Shown here in pieces: positions 25,553-34,656 of a stretch of DNA of 64,000 nucleotides (the stretch's first letter is position 1; each line of letters starts with the position of its first letter). Origin of the DNA: Candidatus Dechloromonas phosphorivorans (GTDB taxonomy: Bacteria > Pseudomonadota > Gammaproteobacteria > Burkholderiales > Rhodocyclaceae); contig JADKIP010000015.1 of assembly GCA_016721185.1 (NCBI GenBank), forward strand, positions 343,501 through 407,500, written 5' to 3'. Under the pieces are notes generated by a model. It saw only the letters and a list, made by a program, of their open reading frames with translations, was not told where the DNA came from and did no database searches. The position numbers and the translations under genes were made by a program.

Positions 25553-26860
25553 ATGGGGTTTCAACAGGGTTTAAGCGGTCTTGGCGCCTCTTCTCGTGCG
25601 CTTGATGTGATCTCCAGCAACGTGGCCAATTCAGGAACGGTAGGTTTCAAGGCGAGTTCGGCGGTGTTTGCAGATACGTTTGCCTCGGCGATGACGGGTG
25701 GTGTATCGAATCTTCAGGTCGGGATGGGCGGGAATACGCTAGCTGTTCGCCAGTCATTCACGCAAGGTGCAACGACATCGACTAACAATCCCTTGGATAT
25801 GGCAATTGCCGGTAACGGGTTTTTTGTGGTCGAGCGTAGCAATGGGTCAGATGCCTATTCGCGTAACGGTCAGTTTGATCTAGATAAAGATGGATACATT
25901 GTTAATTCTCTGGGTGAGCGCTTGCAGGGCTATCAAACTGCGAATGCCGATGGATCGGTATCCTTCCTTGGAAGCACTACGCCACGTTCTATCTTGGTGC
26001 CGCCCGATGGCATTAGTGCCAAGGCCACTGGTAATGGGGGGCTTGGTGATCCGGTAGCGATTCGCGGAAATCTTGATTCTGCTGCCAAAGCACCAGATAT
26101 CACTATCAACCCTTTCGCCATCACTGATCCAAGTAGCTACAACTATACGACTTCAGCCACTGTCTATGACAGCTTAGGTAACGATCATTCGTTAAGTATG
26201 TTTTTTGTGAAGCAGGACCCGACAACTGCCCCCAACGAGTGGGACGTTTATGTCACATTCGATGGCGTAGCATTGGCAGCCCCCGATACTCCGGCTGGCA
26301 CTCTTGCGAGTCGGATAGGGTTTAACTCATCCACAGGATCTTTTGATACGGCCCTCAGCACGGGTATTCCGATTTCTGTGCTGGTGGATAAAGCAACGCT
26401 AGGTACGGGGGCGGCAAACTTACAGTTCGATGTTGATCTTAGTAGCTTTACACAGCGACGCTCGGCATCTGCCGTTCTGGAGATTACTCAGGATGGTTCC
26501 CCACCGGGCGAGATTGCAAGCGTTTCAGTGAGTTCGAGCGGTATCGTTCAAGGACGCTATACGAATGGTGAAACGAGGGATTTGGGTCAGGTCATTCTTG
26601 CAACCTTCAGAAATCCGAATGGTCTGGTTTCTTTAGGTGACAATTTATGGGCTGAAACCATCGACTCTGGCCAGGCTGCTATTGCGGGTCCTGGTGAAGG
26701 GCTAAATGGCTCTATTGGTTCTGGGCGGGTCGAAGAGTCCAACGTCGACATGAGTCAGGAACTGGTCAATATGATCATTCAGCAGCGTAATTATCAGGCG
26801 AATGCTCAGTCAATCAAGACGCAGGATCAGATCCTGCAGACGCTGATCAATCTTCGCTAA
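25553..26860 (+). CDS. flgE: Flagellar hook protein FlgE
   Basis: Hook subunit of 435 residues. The N-terminal G-L-G-A-S-S-R-A-L-D-V-I-S-S-N-V-A-N-S and C-terminal E-L-V-N-M-I-I-Q-Q-R-N-Y-Q-A-N-A-Q signatures flank FlgE D1/D2 domains. The ribosome site is AAGGAG. Filament-proximal rigidity and length are set by FliK, of which two candidate genes lie in this window. Confidence 0.97.
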   Translation: MGFQQGLSGLGASSRALDVISSNVANSGTVGFKASSAVFADTFASAMTGGVSNLQVGMGGNTLAVRQSFTQGATTSTNNPLDMAIAGNGFFVVERSNGSDAYSRNGQFDLDKDGYIVNSLGERLQGYQTANADGSVSFLGSTTPRSILVPPDGISAKATGNGGLGDPVAIRGNLDSAAKAPDITINPFAITDPSSYNYTTSATVYDSLGNDHSLSMFFVKQDPTTAPNEWDVYVTFDGVALAAPDTPAGTLASRIGFNSSTGSFDTALSTGIPISVLVDKATLGTGAANLQFDVDLSSFTQRRSASAVLEITQDGSPPGEIASVSVSSSGIVQGRYTNGETRDLGQVILATFRNPNGLVSLGDNLWAETIDSGQAAIAGPGEGLNGSIGSGRVEESNVDMSQELVNMIIQQRNYQANAQSIKTQDQILQTLINLR

Positions 26861-26881
26861 TGCATCTAGCCGTCAAATGAT

Positions 26882-27625
26882 ATGGACCGTCTGATTTACA
26901 CCGCAATGACCGGTGCAAAGCATGTTTTCATGCAGCAGGCTGGCACTGCAAACAACCTGGCCAACGCCAGCACCATCGGCTTCAAGGCGCAGGAACATCG
27001 TTTTCGGGCGGTGCCGGTGCTTGGTGAAGGTATGCCAACACGTGCTTTCGTTGTCGATGCTTCTGTCAGTGATGTGATGGACCAGGGGCCGTTGATGTTT
27101 ACCGGGCGCAATCTGGATGTGGCGGTGAGTGGTAAAGGCTGGCTAGCTGTTCAGTTGCCGGATGGCAGCGAGGCTTACACGCGAGCAGGCAGCCTGGATG
27201 TCGACGTGACTGGCCTGTTGCAAACAAAGGCAGGTAATCCGGTCTTGGGCGATGGCGGACCGATCAACATTCCGCCTGACAACACGATAGAGATTGCACC
27301 AGATGGCACGATTTCGGTAGTGCCAACGTTCGGGACACCGAATAATGCCAATGCGATCGGTCGGCTCAAGCTGGTTAATCCGCCTGAGGCCGAGATGGTA
27401 CGTGGGGCTGATGGCTTGTTTCGCCTCAGAAGCGGCCAGCCCGCGCCAGCCGATCAAAATATCCAGGTTTCCTCTGGCACGCTTGAGGGTAGCAACGTCA
27501 ATGTGGCTGACGCTATGGTCAATTTGATCAGTCTTTCTCGCCAGTTTGAGATGCAGATCAAGATGCTGCAGACAGCCGACACTAATGCTCAGCGTGCTGA
27601 CCAGCTGCTGTCAATGACTTCCTGA
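26882..27625 (+). CDS. flgF: Flagellar basal body rod protein FlgF
   Basis: Proximal rod protein of 247 residues with the FlgF/FlgG fold: N-terminal G-T-A-N-N-L-A-N-A-S-T-I-G-F-K and C-terminal G-S-N-V-N-V-A-D-A-M-V-N-L-I-S-L-S-R-Q-F-E-M. The ATG at 26882 has no obvious Shine-Dalgarno sequence in its 21-bp gap after flgE, unlike most genes in this operon, so translation may depend on upstream ribosomes. Confidence 0.96.
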   Translation: MDRLIYTAMTGAKHVFMQQAGTANNLANASTIGFKAQEHRFRAVPVLGEGMPTRAFVVDASVSDVMDQGPLMFTGRNLDVAVSGKGWLAVQLPDGSEAYTRAGSLDVDVTGLLQTKAGNPVLGDGGPINIPPDNTIEIAPDGTISVVPTFGTPNNANAIGRLKLVNPPEAEMVRGADGLFRLRSGQPAPADQNIQVSSGTLEGSNVNVADAMVNLISLSRQFEMQIKMLQTADTNAQRADQLLSMTS

Positions 27626-27638
27626 TAGGACCCGAATT

Positions 27639-28421
27639 ATGATCCGTTCCCTGTGGATTGCCCGTACCGGCCTCGACGCACAGCAAACCCAGCTTGACGT
27701 TATTTCTAATAACCTGGCTAACGTCAGCACGAATGGTTTCAAGCGCTCGCGGGCGGTTTTTGAAGATTTACTTTATCAAACCCTACGTCAGCCCGGCGCC
27801 CAATCCTCCCAGCAGACGCAGATTCCGGCTGGCCTGCAACTCGGTAGTGGCGTCCGTCCTATATCGACTGCATCCATTTTCACGCAAGGTAATCTTCAGA
27901 AAACCGATAATGCGCTCGATTTAGCTGCGCAGGGCAACGGCTTTTTCCAGGTGCTGCTCCCTGACGGGACTTCGGCTTACACTCGCGATGGCTCGTTCCA
28001 GAAAGACAATCAGGGGCAGATCGTGACTTCGGATGGTTATCCGTTGCAGCCGGCGATTACGATTCCGGCTACGGCTTTAAGTGTGACCGTTGGTACTGAT
28101 GGCACCGTTTCTATTACTGAGGCTGGCACGGCGGCAACGACGCAAATCGGCAGTATTCAGCTAGCAACCTTCATTAATCCCGGTGGTTTGCAACGAGCCG
28201 GGCAGAACCTGTTTCTTGAAACTGCCGCTAGCGGCACACCTACCCCGAATACGCCTGGAACAAACGGTGCTGGTATCGTCAATCAGGGTTATGTCGAAAC
28301 CTCTAATGTCAATGTGGCAGAAGAGTTGGTGACCATGATTCAGACCCAGCGGGCTTATGAGCTGAATTCCAAAGTTATTTCGACGTCGGATGCCATGCTT
28401 GGCCGCCTGACTCAACTTTGA
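27639..28421 (+). CDS. flgG: Flagellar basal body rod protein FlgG
   Basis: Distal rod protein of 260 residues. N-terminal M-I-R-S-L-W-I-A-R-T-G-L-D-A-Q and V-I-S-N-N-L-A-N-V-S-T-N-G-F-K, and C-terminal E-L-V-T-M-I-Q-T-Q-R-A-Y-E-L-N-S-K, are diagnostic for FlgG. AGGA lies upstream of the ATG. It is the usual length and lies between flgF and flgH. Confidence 0.97.
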   Translation: MIRSLWIARTGLDAQQTQLDVISNNLANVSTNGFKRSRAVFEDLLYQTLRQPGAQSSQQTQIPAGLQLGSGVRPISTASIFTQGNLQKTDNALDLAAQGNGFFQVLLPDGTSAYTRDGSFQKDNQGQIVTSDGYPLQPAITIPATALSVTVGTDGTVSITEAGTAATTQIGSIQLATFINPGGLQRAGQNLFLETAASGTPTPNTPGTNGAGIVNQGYVETSNVNVAEELVTMIQTQRAYELNSKVISTSDAMLGRLTQL

Positions 28422-28430
28422 GGTGAAATC

Positions 28431-29087
28431 ATGAAGCCGCTCATGCTGCTCGCTGTGTTGGTGATCGCCGGTTGTACGACCGTGCCGCCGACCAATGTGC
28501 ATCAACCAATGACCGCACGTCCAGCGCCCCGTTTCGAGGCTAGTGCAGGTAATGGGGCCATCTATCAGGCAGGTACGGGGCGTCCGCTGTTTGAAGATCG
28601 CCGAGCGCGTTATGTCGGCGATACGATCACGGTGAACATCACCGAGAGCACCACAGCTTCTGCCAAGTCGAATAACAAAGTAGATAAGTCGAACAACCAA
28701 AAGGCCTCAGTGACTGCCTTGAGCGGCTTGCCTGGCAAGGGTTTACTCGGCCTTGATCTGGGCGCAACCAGCTCGACTGCTTTTAGTGGCAAGGGCGAAG
28801 CGGCCAACAACAATGTCTTTACCGGCAATATTACAGTTACTGTTATTGACGTAATGCCCAACGGTAACTTGCTGGTTTCTGGCGAGAAACAGCTGGCTAT
28901 TGGTAACGAGCAAGAATTTGTTCGTATTTCCGGCGTGATCAACCCAAGCTTTGTCGATGCCTTCAATACGATTGCTTCGTCGAAAGTTGCCGACGCCCGG
29001 ATCGAATACAAATCAGCCGGACAAATCAGTGAAGGCCAGATTATGGGATGGATGGCACGATTCTTCCTTAATGTCTTGCCATTCTAG
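28431..29087 (+). CDS. flgH: Flagellar L-ring lipoprotein FlgH
   Basis: Outer-membrane L-ring subunit of 218 residues. The signal peptide ends in a lipobox V-I-A-G-C at 14-18, giving lipidation at C18. The body contains R-A-R-Y-V-G-D-T-I-T-V-N-I and N-G-N-L-L-V-S-G-E-K, both typical of FlgH. It lies 9 bp after flgG. Confidence 0.96.
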   Translation: MKPLMLLAVLVIAGCTTVPPTNVHQPMTARPAPRFEASAGNGAIYQAGTGRPLFEDRRARYVGDTITVNITESTTASAKSNNKVDKSNNQKASVTALSGLPGKGLLGLDLGATSSTAFSGKGEAANNNVFTGNITVTVIDVMPNGNLLVSGEKQLAIGNEQEFVRISGVINPSFVDAFNTIASSKVADARIEYKSAGQISEGQIMGWMARFFLNVLPF

Positions 29088-29109
29088 AGATTTCTCGTAA
29101 AGGCACGTC

Positions 29110-30204
29110 ATGATCACAAAAAGCGGCAAATGGTTCCGGCAAGCGGCAATAGCCACCGCATGCATTTTGCCGCTCTGGAGTCATTCGGCTTTTGCCGAGC
29201 GGATCAAGGATCTGGCAAGCATCCAAGGGGTGCGTAGTAACCAGTTGATTGGTTACGGTATCGTCGCCGGGCTCGACAATACAGGCGATCAGACAACCCA
29301 GACGCCTTTTACCACTCAGGCGATCGGCAATATGTTGTCGCAGATGGGGGTTAACCTGACGCAGGAACAAGCCCTCAAGCTGCAATTGAAGAACGTCGCA
29401 GCGGTCATGATCACCACCAGTTTGCCGCCATTTGCCAAGCCGGGCCAGCCGATTGATGTGACGGTATCTTCACTGGGTAACGCCAAAAGTCTGCGGGGCG
29501 GCACTTTGTTGATGACCCAACTCAAGGGCGCTGACGGGCAGGTTTATGCGGTGGCGCAGGGTAATGTGCTGGTCGGTGGTGTCGGCGCGTCGTCAGGTGG
29601 GTCGAAGGTTACGGTCAACCACCTTTCTGCCGGCAGAATCCCCGGTGGCGCGACTGTCGAGCGAGCTGTTTCCACAGCCGTCGGGCAAGGCGGCTATGTG
29701 TATTACGAACTGGCCGAATCTGATTTTGCGACTGCTCAGAATGTCGTGGACGCAATCAACAAAAATATGGCGCCGGGAACAGCCCAGGCCGTCGATGGCC
29801 GGCGAATTGCCGTACGTGCGCCGGAGGATATGGATGCCCGTGTAGCTTTCATGGGCCGAATAGATAATCTGGAAGTAAAGCGTGTGGCCGGCATGGCCAA
29901 GGTGATCATCAATCCGCGTACCGGTTCTGTGGTGATGACGCAGAAAGTGACGCTGGAGTCCTGTGCGGTCGCCCATGGCAGTTTATCGGTGGTGGTTGAT
30001 GCAGCGCAACCTCTAGAGGGGCTGGGAGCCGAGATCCAGGTCAAACAGGACAATGGCAGCCTGATGAATGTCAAGGCGGGGGCCAGTCTGGCTGATGTGG
30101 TCAAGGCATTGAATGCGCTTGGGGCTAACCCGCTCGATTTACTGGCTATCTTGCAGGCGATGAAAGCCGCGGGTGCCTTGCGCGCCGATCTCGAAGTTAT
30201 CTGA
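29110..30204 (+). CDS. flgI: Flagellar P-ring protein FlgI
   Basis: Periplasmic P-ring subunit of 364 residues, assembled with help from FlgA. A Sec signal peptide (about 1-29, ending near S-A-F-A-E) is followed by the conserved R-I-K-D-L-A-S-I-Q-G-V-R-S-N-Q-L-I-G-Y-G opening and G-L-D-N-T-G-D-Q. Length and content are normal. Confidence 0.97.
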   Translation: MITKSGKWFRQAAIATACILPLWSHSAFAERIKDLASIQGVRSNQLIGYGIVAGLDNTGDQTTQTPFTTQAIGNMLSQMGVNLTQEQALKLQLKNVAAVMITTSLPPFAKPGQPIDVTVSSLGNAKSLRGGTLLMTQLKGADGQVYAVAQGNVLVGGVGASSGGSKVTVNHLSAGRIPGGATVERAVSTAVGQGGYVYYELAESDFATAQNVVDAINKNMAPGTAQAVDGRRIAVRAPEDMDARVAFMGRIDNLEVKRVAGMAKVIINPRTGSVVMTQKVTLESCAVAHGSLSVVVDAAQPLEGLGAEIQVKQDNGSLMNVKAGASLADVVKALNALGANPLDLLAILQAMKAAGALRADLEVI

Positions 30205-30213
30205 CGCGCTGCT

Positions 30214-31179
30214 ATGACCATCAAAATTCAGGATTTGCCCAACAGGGCGGCTTTCGATGTCAAGTCGGCTCAGGACTTGCGAACCCAATTCTCGAAAAAT
30301 CCGCAGGAAGGACTCAAGGCTGCAGCGCAGCAATTTGAAACACTGTTTTTGCAAATGGTGATGAAGAGCATGCGCGATGCGGTGCCGCAGGATGGCTTGT
30401 TCAACAGCGATCAGTCGCGGTTTTATACCGGTATGCTGGATCAGCAAATGGCGCAGAATCTGGCGACCAGTGGCAAAGGTGTTGGTTTCGCACGATTGAT
30501 TGAGCAGCAGTTGGGCCGAAACATACCCGGTGCCGAAGCCCTATCCGCCCCCGCCGAGGCGGCAAACGCTGCCGGCAACGCTTTGCCGCTTAACGCATCA
30601 GATGGCCGCCATCTCAATTACAAAACTGTGCTTGGTAGTCTGCCAACTTCTGCAGCCTATGCTGCGTCGATTGGCGCCACGGCAGGCACTGCCAATGCCG
30701 ACGCACCGGCTACATCGAAAGAATTTGTAAATCGGGTATGGCCGCATGCAGTCGAAGTGTCACGGTCAACCGGGATTCCGCCGCAATTTCTGGTTGCTCA
30801 TTCGGCGCTTGAAAGCGGTTGGGGAAAGAGCGAAATACGTCAGGCAGATGGTTCTTCCAGCCACAATCTTTTCGGCATCAAGGCGGGGAAAAACTGGACG
30901 GGTGCGACCGTGGCGGCGACGACGACCGAATACGTCAATGGCCAGCCGCAGCAAGTGGTTGAGCGTTTTCGTGCTTATGCTTCCTACGAAGAATCTTTCC
31001 GTGACTACGCCAATCTGCTGCGCAACAACTCACGTTACAGTGCGGTCATTGGCTCCCAGAGTGGCACAGAGTTTGCTAAAGGATTGCAACAGGCAGGTTA
31101 TGCCACTGATCCGATGTATGCAGACAAACTCTCGCGCATCATCAATGGACCAACCCTGCGCCAGGCACTGATCGGTTGA
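30214..31179 (+). CDS. flgJ: Peptidoglycan hydrolase FlgJ (rod cap plus glucosaminidase)
   Basis: Bifunctional 321-residue protein. The N-terminal rod-cap domain (about 20-105) has Q-F-E-T-L-F-L-Q-M-V-M-K-S-M-R-D-A. The C-terminal glucosaminidase domain (about 170-315) has the catalytic Glu in H-S-A-L-E-S-G-W-G and the H-N-L-F-G-I-K motif, and opens the peptidoglycan for the rod. The ribosome site is weak. Downstream is the sigma-28 promoter of flgKL. Confidence 0.96.
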   Translation: MTIKIQDLPNRAAFDVKSAQDLRTQFSKNPQEGLKAAAQQFETLFLQMVMKSMRDAVPQDGLFNSDQSRFYTGMLDQQMAQNLATSGKGVGFARLIEQQLGRNIPGAEALSAPAEAANAAGNALPLNASDGRHLNYKTVLGSLPTSAAYAASIGATAGTANADAPATSKEFVNRVWPHAVEVSRSTGIPPQFLVAHSALESGWGKSEIRQADGSSSHNLFGIKAGKNWTGATVAATTTEYVNGQPQQVVERFRAYASYEESFRDYANLLRNNSRYSAVIGSQSGTEFAKGLQQAGYATDPMYADKLSRIINGPTLRQALIG

Positions 31180-31187
31180 TCTCCGCC

Positions 31188-31214
31188 TAAACTTTCCGGC
31201 GATTTAGCCGTAAA
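31188..31214 (+). promoter_or_regulatory. Sigma-28 promoter of flgKL
   Basis: TAAACTTT (31188-31195), 11 bases, GCCGTAAA (31207-31214). It matches the sigma-28 -35 at 7 of 8 and the -10 at 6 of 8, and its -10 shares CCGTAAA with the fliC promoter. It lies in the 52-bp gap before flgK, giving late expression of hook-associated proteins in addition to read-through from flgB. Confidence 0.85.
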
Positions 31215-31231
31215 CCTCTCAGAGGTGAATG

Positions 31232-33334
31232 ATGAGCACAGGACTTTTCGGTATTGGTGTTAGCGGTTTGGCAGCAGCCCAATTGGGGTTGCTGACGACT
31301 GAACACAATGTGACCAACGCCAGCACGCCGGGTTATACCCGTCAGCGTACGATTCAGACGGCTGTCGTTGGCTTGAGTACGGGGTCCGGTGCGGTAGGGC
31401 AGGGTACTAATGTGGCGACGATTGAGCGCATGTACGATAAATATTTGACCGCTCAAGTCAACTCTTCGCAGACTAAGCTAAGCGAGATAGACACCTACTA
31501 CGCTGAGATTTCTCAAATCGATAATTTGCTGGCTGACTCCAGTGCTGGATTAACGCCTGTGCTTCAGGGTTTTTTCAATGGTGTACAGCAGGTTGCGGCT
31601 AATCCGTCGCTGTTATCCGCTCGCCAATCGATGATCGCATCAGCAGAAACATTAGTTTCTCGCTTCAATTCACTCGATGTACGTCTTGATGAACTGGCAA
31701 ATGATGTTAACGGGAGAATTGAAGATACCGTCAGCAGCATTAACTCTTACGCGAATCAAATTGCTGAACTGAATCAGCGCATCGTGATTGCAGAGTCATC
31801 TTATGGTCAGCCGGCGAATGACATACGTGATCAACGCGACCTTTTGCTCAATGACTTAAACAAACTGATCAAAGTCTCAACCACGGTGAACTCTGATGGT
31901 GGCATTAGCGTTTTCGTCGGGAGTGGCCAGCCATTAGTGATTGGAACCAGAGGAATGGTGATGACGGCCAATCCATCGGCCGCTGATTCAGCCAAAATGG
32001 CCATTGGTTTTGAAACTGTTTCTGGTAGTTCGGTTGAGTTGCCGGATAGTCTCGTGATGGGTGGCGAGTTAGGCGGATTAATTAAGTTTAGAAACGAAAC
32101 GCTAGGCCGGACTTCGAATGAACTTGGTCGGATGGCAGCATCCATGGCGCTCACATTCAATGCACAAAATGCGTTGGGCCAGGATTTATTGGGTAGGGCA
32201 AATGGCGATACTGGATTTAACGCTGAATTCTTCTCAATGACTGACATGAAGCCGATTGTGAAACAGATCGGCGCAGTTACCGGCACTCCTGTAATTGCAG
32301 TCAATTTTGCATCACCAAGCTATGGTCCGGATGTGACCAATGGAAATTTTTACACCAATCTTAGTACGAGTGATTATCGCCTAACGAATGTCGATGGTAC
32401 GAACTACACGTTGACGCGCTTGAGCGATGGACAGGCACTGCCGCCACCGCCTGCTGCGGCAACAAACACTTTGGCAACAGTTGCTGCTTACGCCGCTGCG
32501 AATGAAGGTTTTTCAATTTCACTCACTGGCGATGCCGCAGGGAATAGCTACCTGATTCAGCCAACCATTAATGCAGCAGGAAGCCTTGCAGTTAACTCCG
32601 CTGTGGTTTCCGACCCAAGAACGGTTGCTGCCGCGCTACCATTTAGAACCAGTTCAGTAATAACTAATACAGGAACCGGATCAATTTCCGGGGGGGGCGC
32701 AATTCCTGGTGCAGATCTCACTCAATTGCCCATAGCCGTGAGTTATGTCTATACGTCTGCATCGTCCGGGCCACCTGTTGTAGCAGAAGCAAGGGAACTG
32801 TCATTCCCCTTGGCCCTGGCTGGCGAGACCATCACAATCAAGCTTCCTGGCGCTGCGGAATCAACGACGGCGTTACCGGCGAATGGAAAAATTGCCTATA
32901 CCTCCGGTATGGAAATTGGCTTTTCCGGGATGAAGTTTACGTTGACCGGAGTTCCGAATAATGGTGATACTTTCAAGCTGGAGCGCAATGTTGCAGCGAC
33001 CACTGATGGTCGAAATGCCCTGGCGTTGGGGAAGTTGCAAACTCAGAATACGGTTGCAGGTTCGGCGACCGGTGCTCAAGGAACCGCGACCTTCCAGACG
33101 GCATTTGCTGAAATGGTTGCAAATATTGGTATTAAAACACGCGAACTGAGTGTAAGCGGTGCTGCTCAGGAGTCCATGCTTGAGCAGGCTCAGGCGGGGA
33201 GAGATGCTCTGTCTGGCGTCAATCTTGACGAAGAGGCAGCCAACATGATTCGTTTTCAACAGGCTTATCAGGCATCAGCCAAAATTCTCGACATTGGTTC
33301 AAAGCTCTTTGATGAGTTGTTGCAGCTAGGTTGA
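31232..33334 (+). CDS. flgK: Flagellar hook-associated protein 1 FlgK
   Basis: Hook-filament junction protein of about 700 residues, longer than enteric FlgK (about 547). N-terminal G-I-G-V-S-G-L-A-A-A-Q-L-G-L and T-N-A-S-T-P-G-Y-T-R-Q, and C-terminal L-D-E-E-A-A-N-M-I-R-F-Q-Q-A-Y-Q-A-S-A-K, are diagnostic. The extra length is in the variable central domain (about 330-620), rich in Ala/Thr/Gly. I prefer the ATG at 31232 over 31229 because of spacing from GAGG. FlgN is the likely chaperone. Confidence 0.95.
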   Translation: MSTGLFGIGVSGLAAAQLGLLTTEHNVTNASTPGYTRQRTIQTAVVGLSTGSGAVGQGTNVATIERMYDKYLTAQVNSSQTKLSEIDTYYAEISQIDNLLADSSAGLTPVLQGFFNGVQQVAANPSLLSARQSMIASAETLVSRFNSLDVRLDELANDVNGRIEDTVSSINSYANQIAELNQRIVIAESSYGQPANDIRDQRDLLLNDLNKLIKVSTTVNSDGGISVFVGSGQPLVIGTRGMVMTANPSAADSAKMAIGFETVSGSSVELPDSLVMGGELGGLIKFRNETLGRTSNELGRMAASMALTFNAQNALGQDLLGRANGDTGFNAEFFSMTDMKPIVKQIGAVTGTPVIAVNFASPSYGPDVTNGNFYTNLSTSDYRLTNVDGTNYTLTRLSDGQALPPPPAAATNTLATVAAYAAANEGFSISLTGDAAGNSYLIQPTINAAGSLAVNSAVVSDPRTVAAALPFRTSSVITNTGTGSISGGGAIPGADLTQLPIAVSYVYTSASSGPPVVAEARELSFPLALAGETITIKLPGAAESTTALPANGKIAYTSGMEIGFSGMKFTLTGVPNNGDTFKLERNVAATTDGRNALALGKLQTQNTVAGSATGAQGTATFQTAFAEMVANIGIKTRELSVSGAAQESMLEQAQAGRDALSGVNLDEEAANMIRFQQAYQASAKILDIGSKLFDELLQLG

Positions 33335-33345
33335 AGGAGATTAAC

Positions 33346-34656
33346 GTGAGAATCAGCACCGCTCAAATTTTTGACTCAGGTACGCGCGGTATCGGTCGCA
33401 ACCAGTCTGATCTATACCGGCTACAAAACCAGATGTCATCTGGTCGAAAAATGCTGACACCGGCAGATGATCCTGTTGCATCGTCGCAAGCCCTGATTTT
33501 GACTCAGTCAAAGGAGGTTTCTGCCCAGTTTTTGCGGAATCAGGATACGGTGAAAGGGCAACTGGGCGTGGTCGATGCGCAGCTCACCGCCCTAGATGAC
33601 CTTATGCAAAATGTCAGGGATAAAGTTGTTCAAGCTGGCAATACAACACTGAGTAACGCTGATCGTGGCGTTATCGTAAAAGATCTTGAAGCAAGTTTTT
33701 CTCAGTTAATGGGCCTAGCCAATGCCCAGGATGGTACCGGGAGTTATCTCTTTTCTGGCTATCAAGGTTCCGTGAAGCCGTTTTCAGTGAGTGACACAGG
33801 GGCGAATTACGCGGGTGATGATGGTCAGCGTCTTGTACAGGTCGATGCTTCGCGTCAGATGGCGGGCAATATCCCTGGGAGTGAGTTATTCGAGAAGATT
33901 CGAAATGGTAATGGCACCTTCGTAACCTCAAACGGAGGAAACGTGGATTTGAGTGGGATCAATCACGGTTCAGCAATCATTGACAAGGGAAGCGTAAATA
34001 ATCAGGCTTTGTGGAATCAGGCAATCAATTCGCCGGGGTTCAGCGATGTCAGCATTCGCTTTTTCGTCGATGCGGGTGTTACCAGTTACCGACTTTACGA
34101 TCAGGCTGGTACGGAAATTTCTACAACCGCTAGCACTCCTGCGCCAGGCCTACCTTTCCCGCCCCCCAATGGCGTCATACCGATCAATAAAACCACAACA
34201 ACGCCATTGCCTGCGCAAGATTTCGGTGTTTCTGTGGTGGTACAAGGTGCGCCGGCCGATGGCGATCGTTTTGTCATAAGCCCGAGTACCGATCAAAGCA
34301 TTTTTACGACATTGCGCAACACTATCAACACCATTAGCCAAGGAATTAGCACTTCGGCGGGTACGACCTCCACAGAGTTCACGAATAACCTGTCGGCAGA
34401 TCTGGTCAACATTGATCAGGCGATGGGAAACGTATTGAATGTCCGTACGACAGTTGGTAGCCGGCTCAACGAGATTGAGTCACTAAGCGATAGCTCTGCC
34501 GATCTGCAGTTGCAGTACGCAGCATCGTTATCCTCGCTGCAAGATTTGGATTACGCTAAAGCAATTAGTGAGATGGCCCAAAAGCAGTTACAACTTGAGG
34601 CTGCGCAATTATCATTCAAGCAGATTAGCCAACTTAGCTTGTTCAGTATTCTATGA
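33346..34656 (+). CDS. flgL: Flagellar hook-associated protein 3 FlgL
   Basis: Second junction protein, 436 residues. I chose the GTG at 33346 (M-R-I-S-T-A-Q-I-F) because AAGGAG at 33334-33339 is six bases upstream; the in-frame TTG at 33331 would put that site inside the gene. N-terminal Q-N-Q-M-S-S-G-R-K and C-terminal L-D-Y-A-K-A-I-S-E-M-A-Q-K-Q are flagellin-like core helices. Its stop overlaps the next start by 4 bp (ATGA). Confidence 0.94.
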   Translation: MRISTAQIFDSGTRGIGRNQSDLYRLQNQMSSGRKMLTPADDPVASSQALILTQSKEVSAQFLRNQDTVKGQLGVVDAQLTALDDLMQNVRDKVVQAGNTTLSNADRGVIVKDLEASFSQLMGLANAQDGTGSYLFSGYQGSVKPFSVSDTGANYAGDDGQRLVQVDASRQMAGNIPGSELFEKIRNGNGTFVTSNGGNVDLSGINHGSAIIDKGSVNNQALWNQAINSPGFSDVSIRFFVDAGVTSYRLYDQAGTEISTTASTPAPGLPFPPPNGVIPINKTTTTPLPAQDFGVSVVVQGAPADGDRFVISPSTDQSIFTTLRNTINTISQGISTSAGTTSTEFTNNLSADLVNIDQAMGNVLNVRTTVGSRLNEIESLSDSSADLQLQYAASLSSLQDLDYAKAISEMAQKQLQLEAAQLSFKQISQLSLFSIL

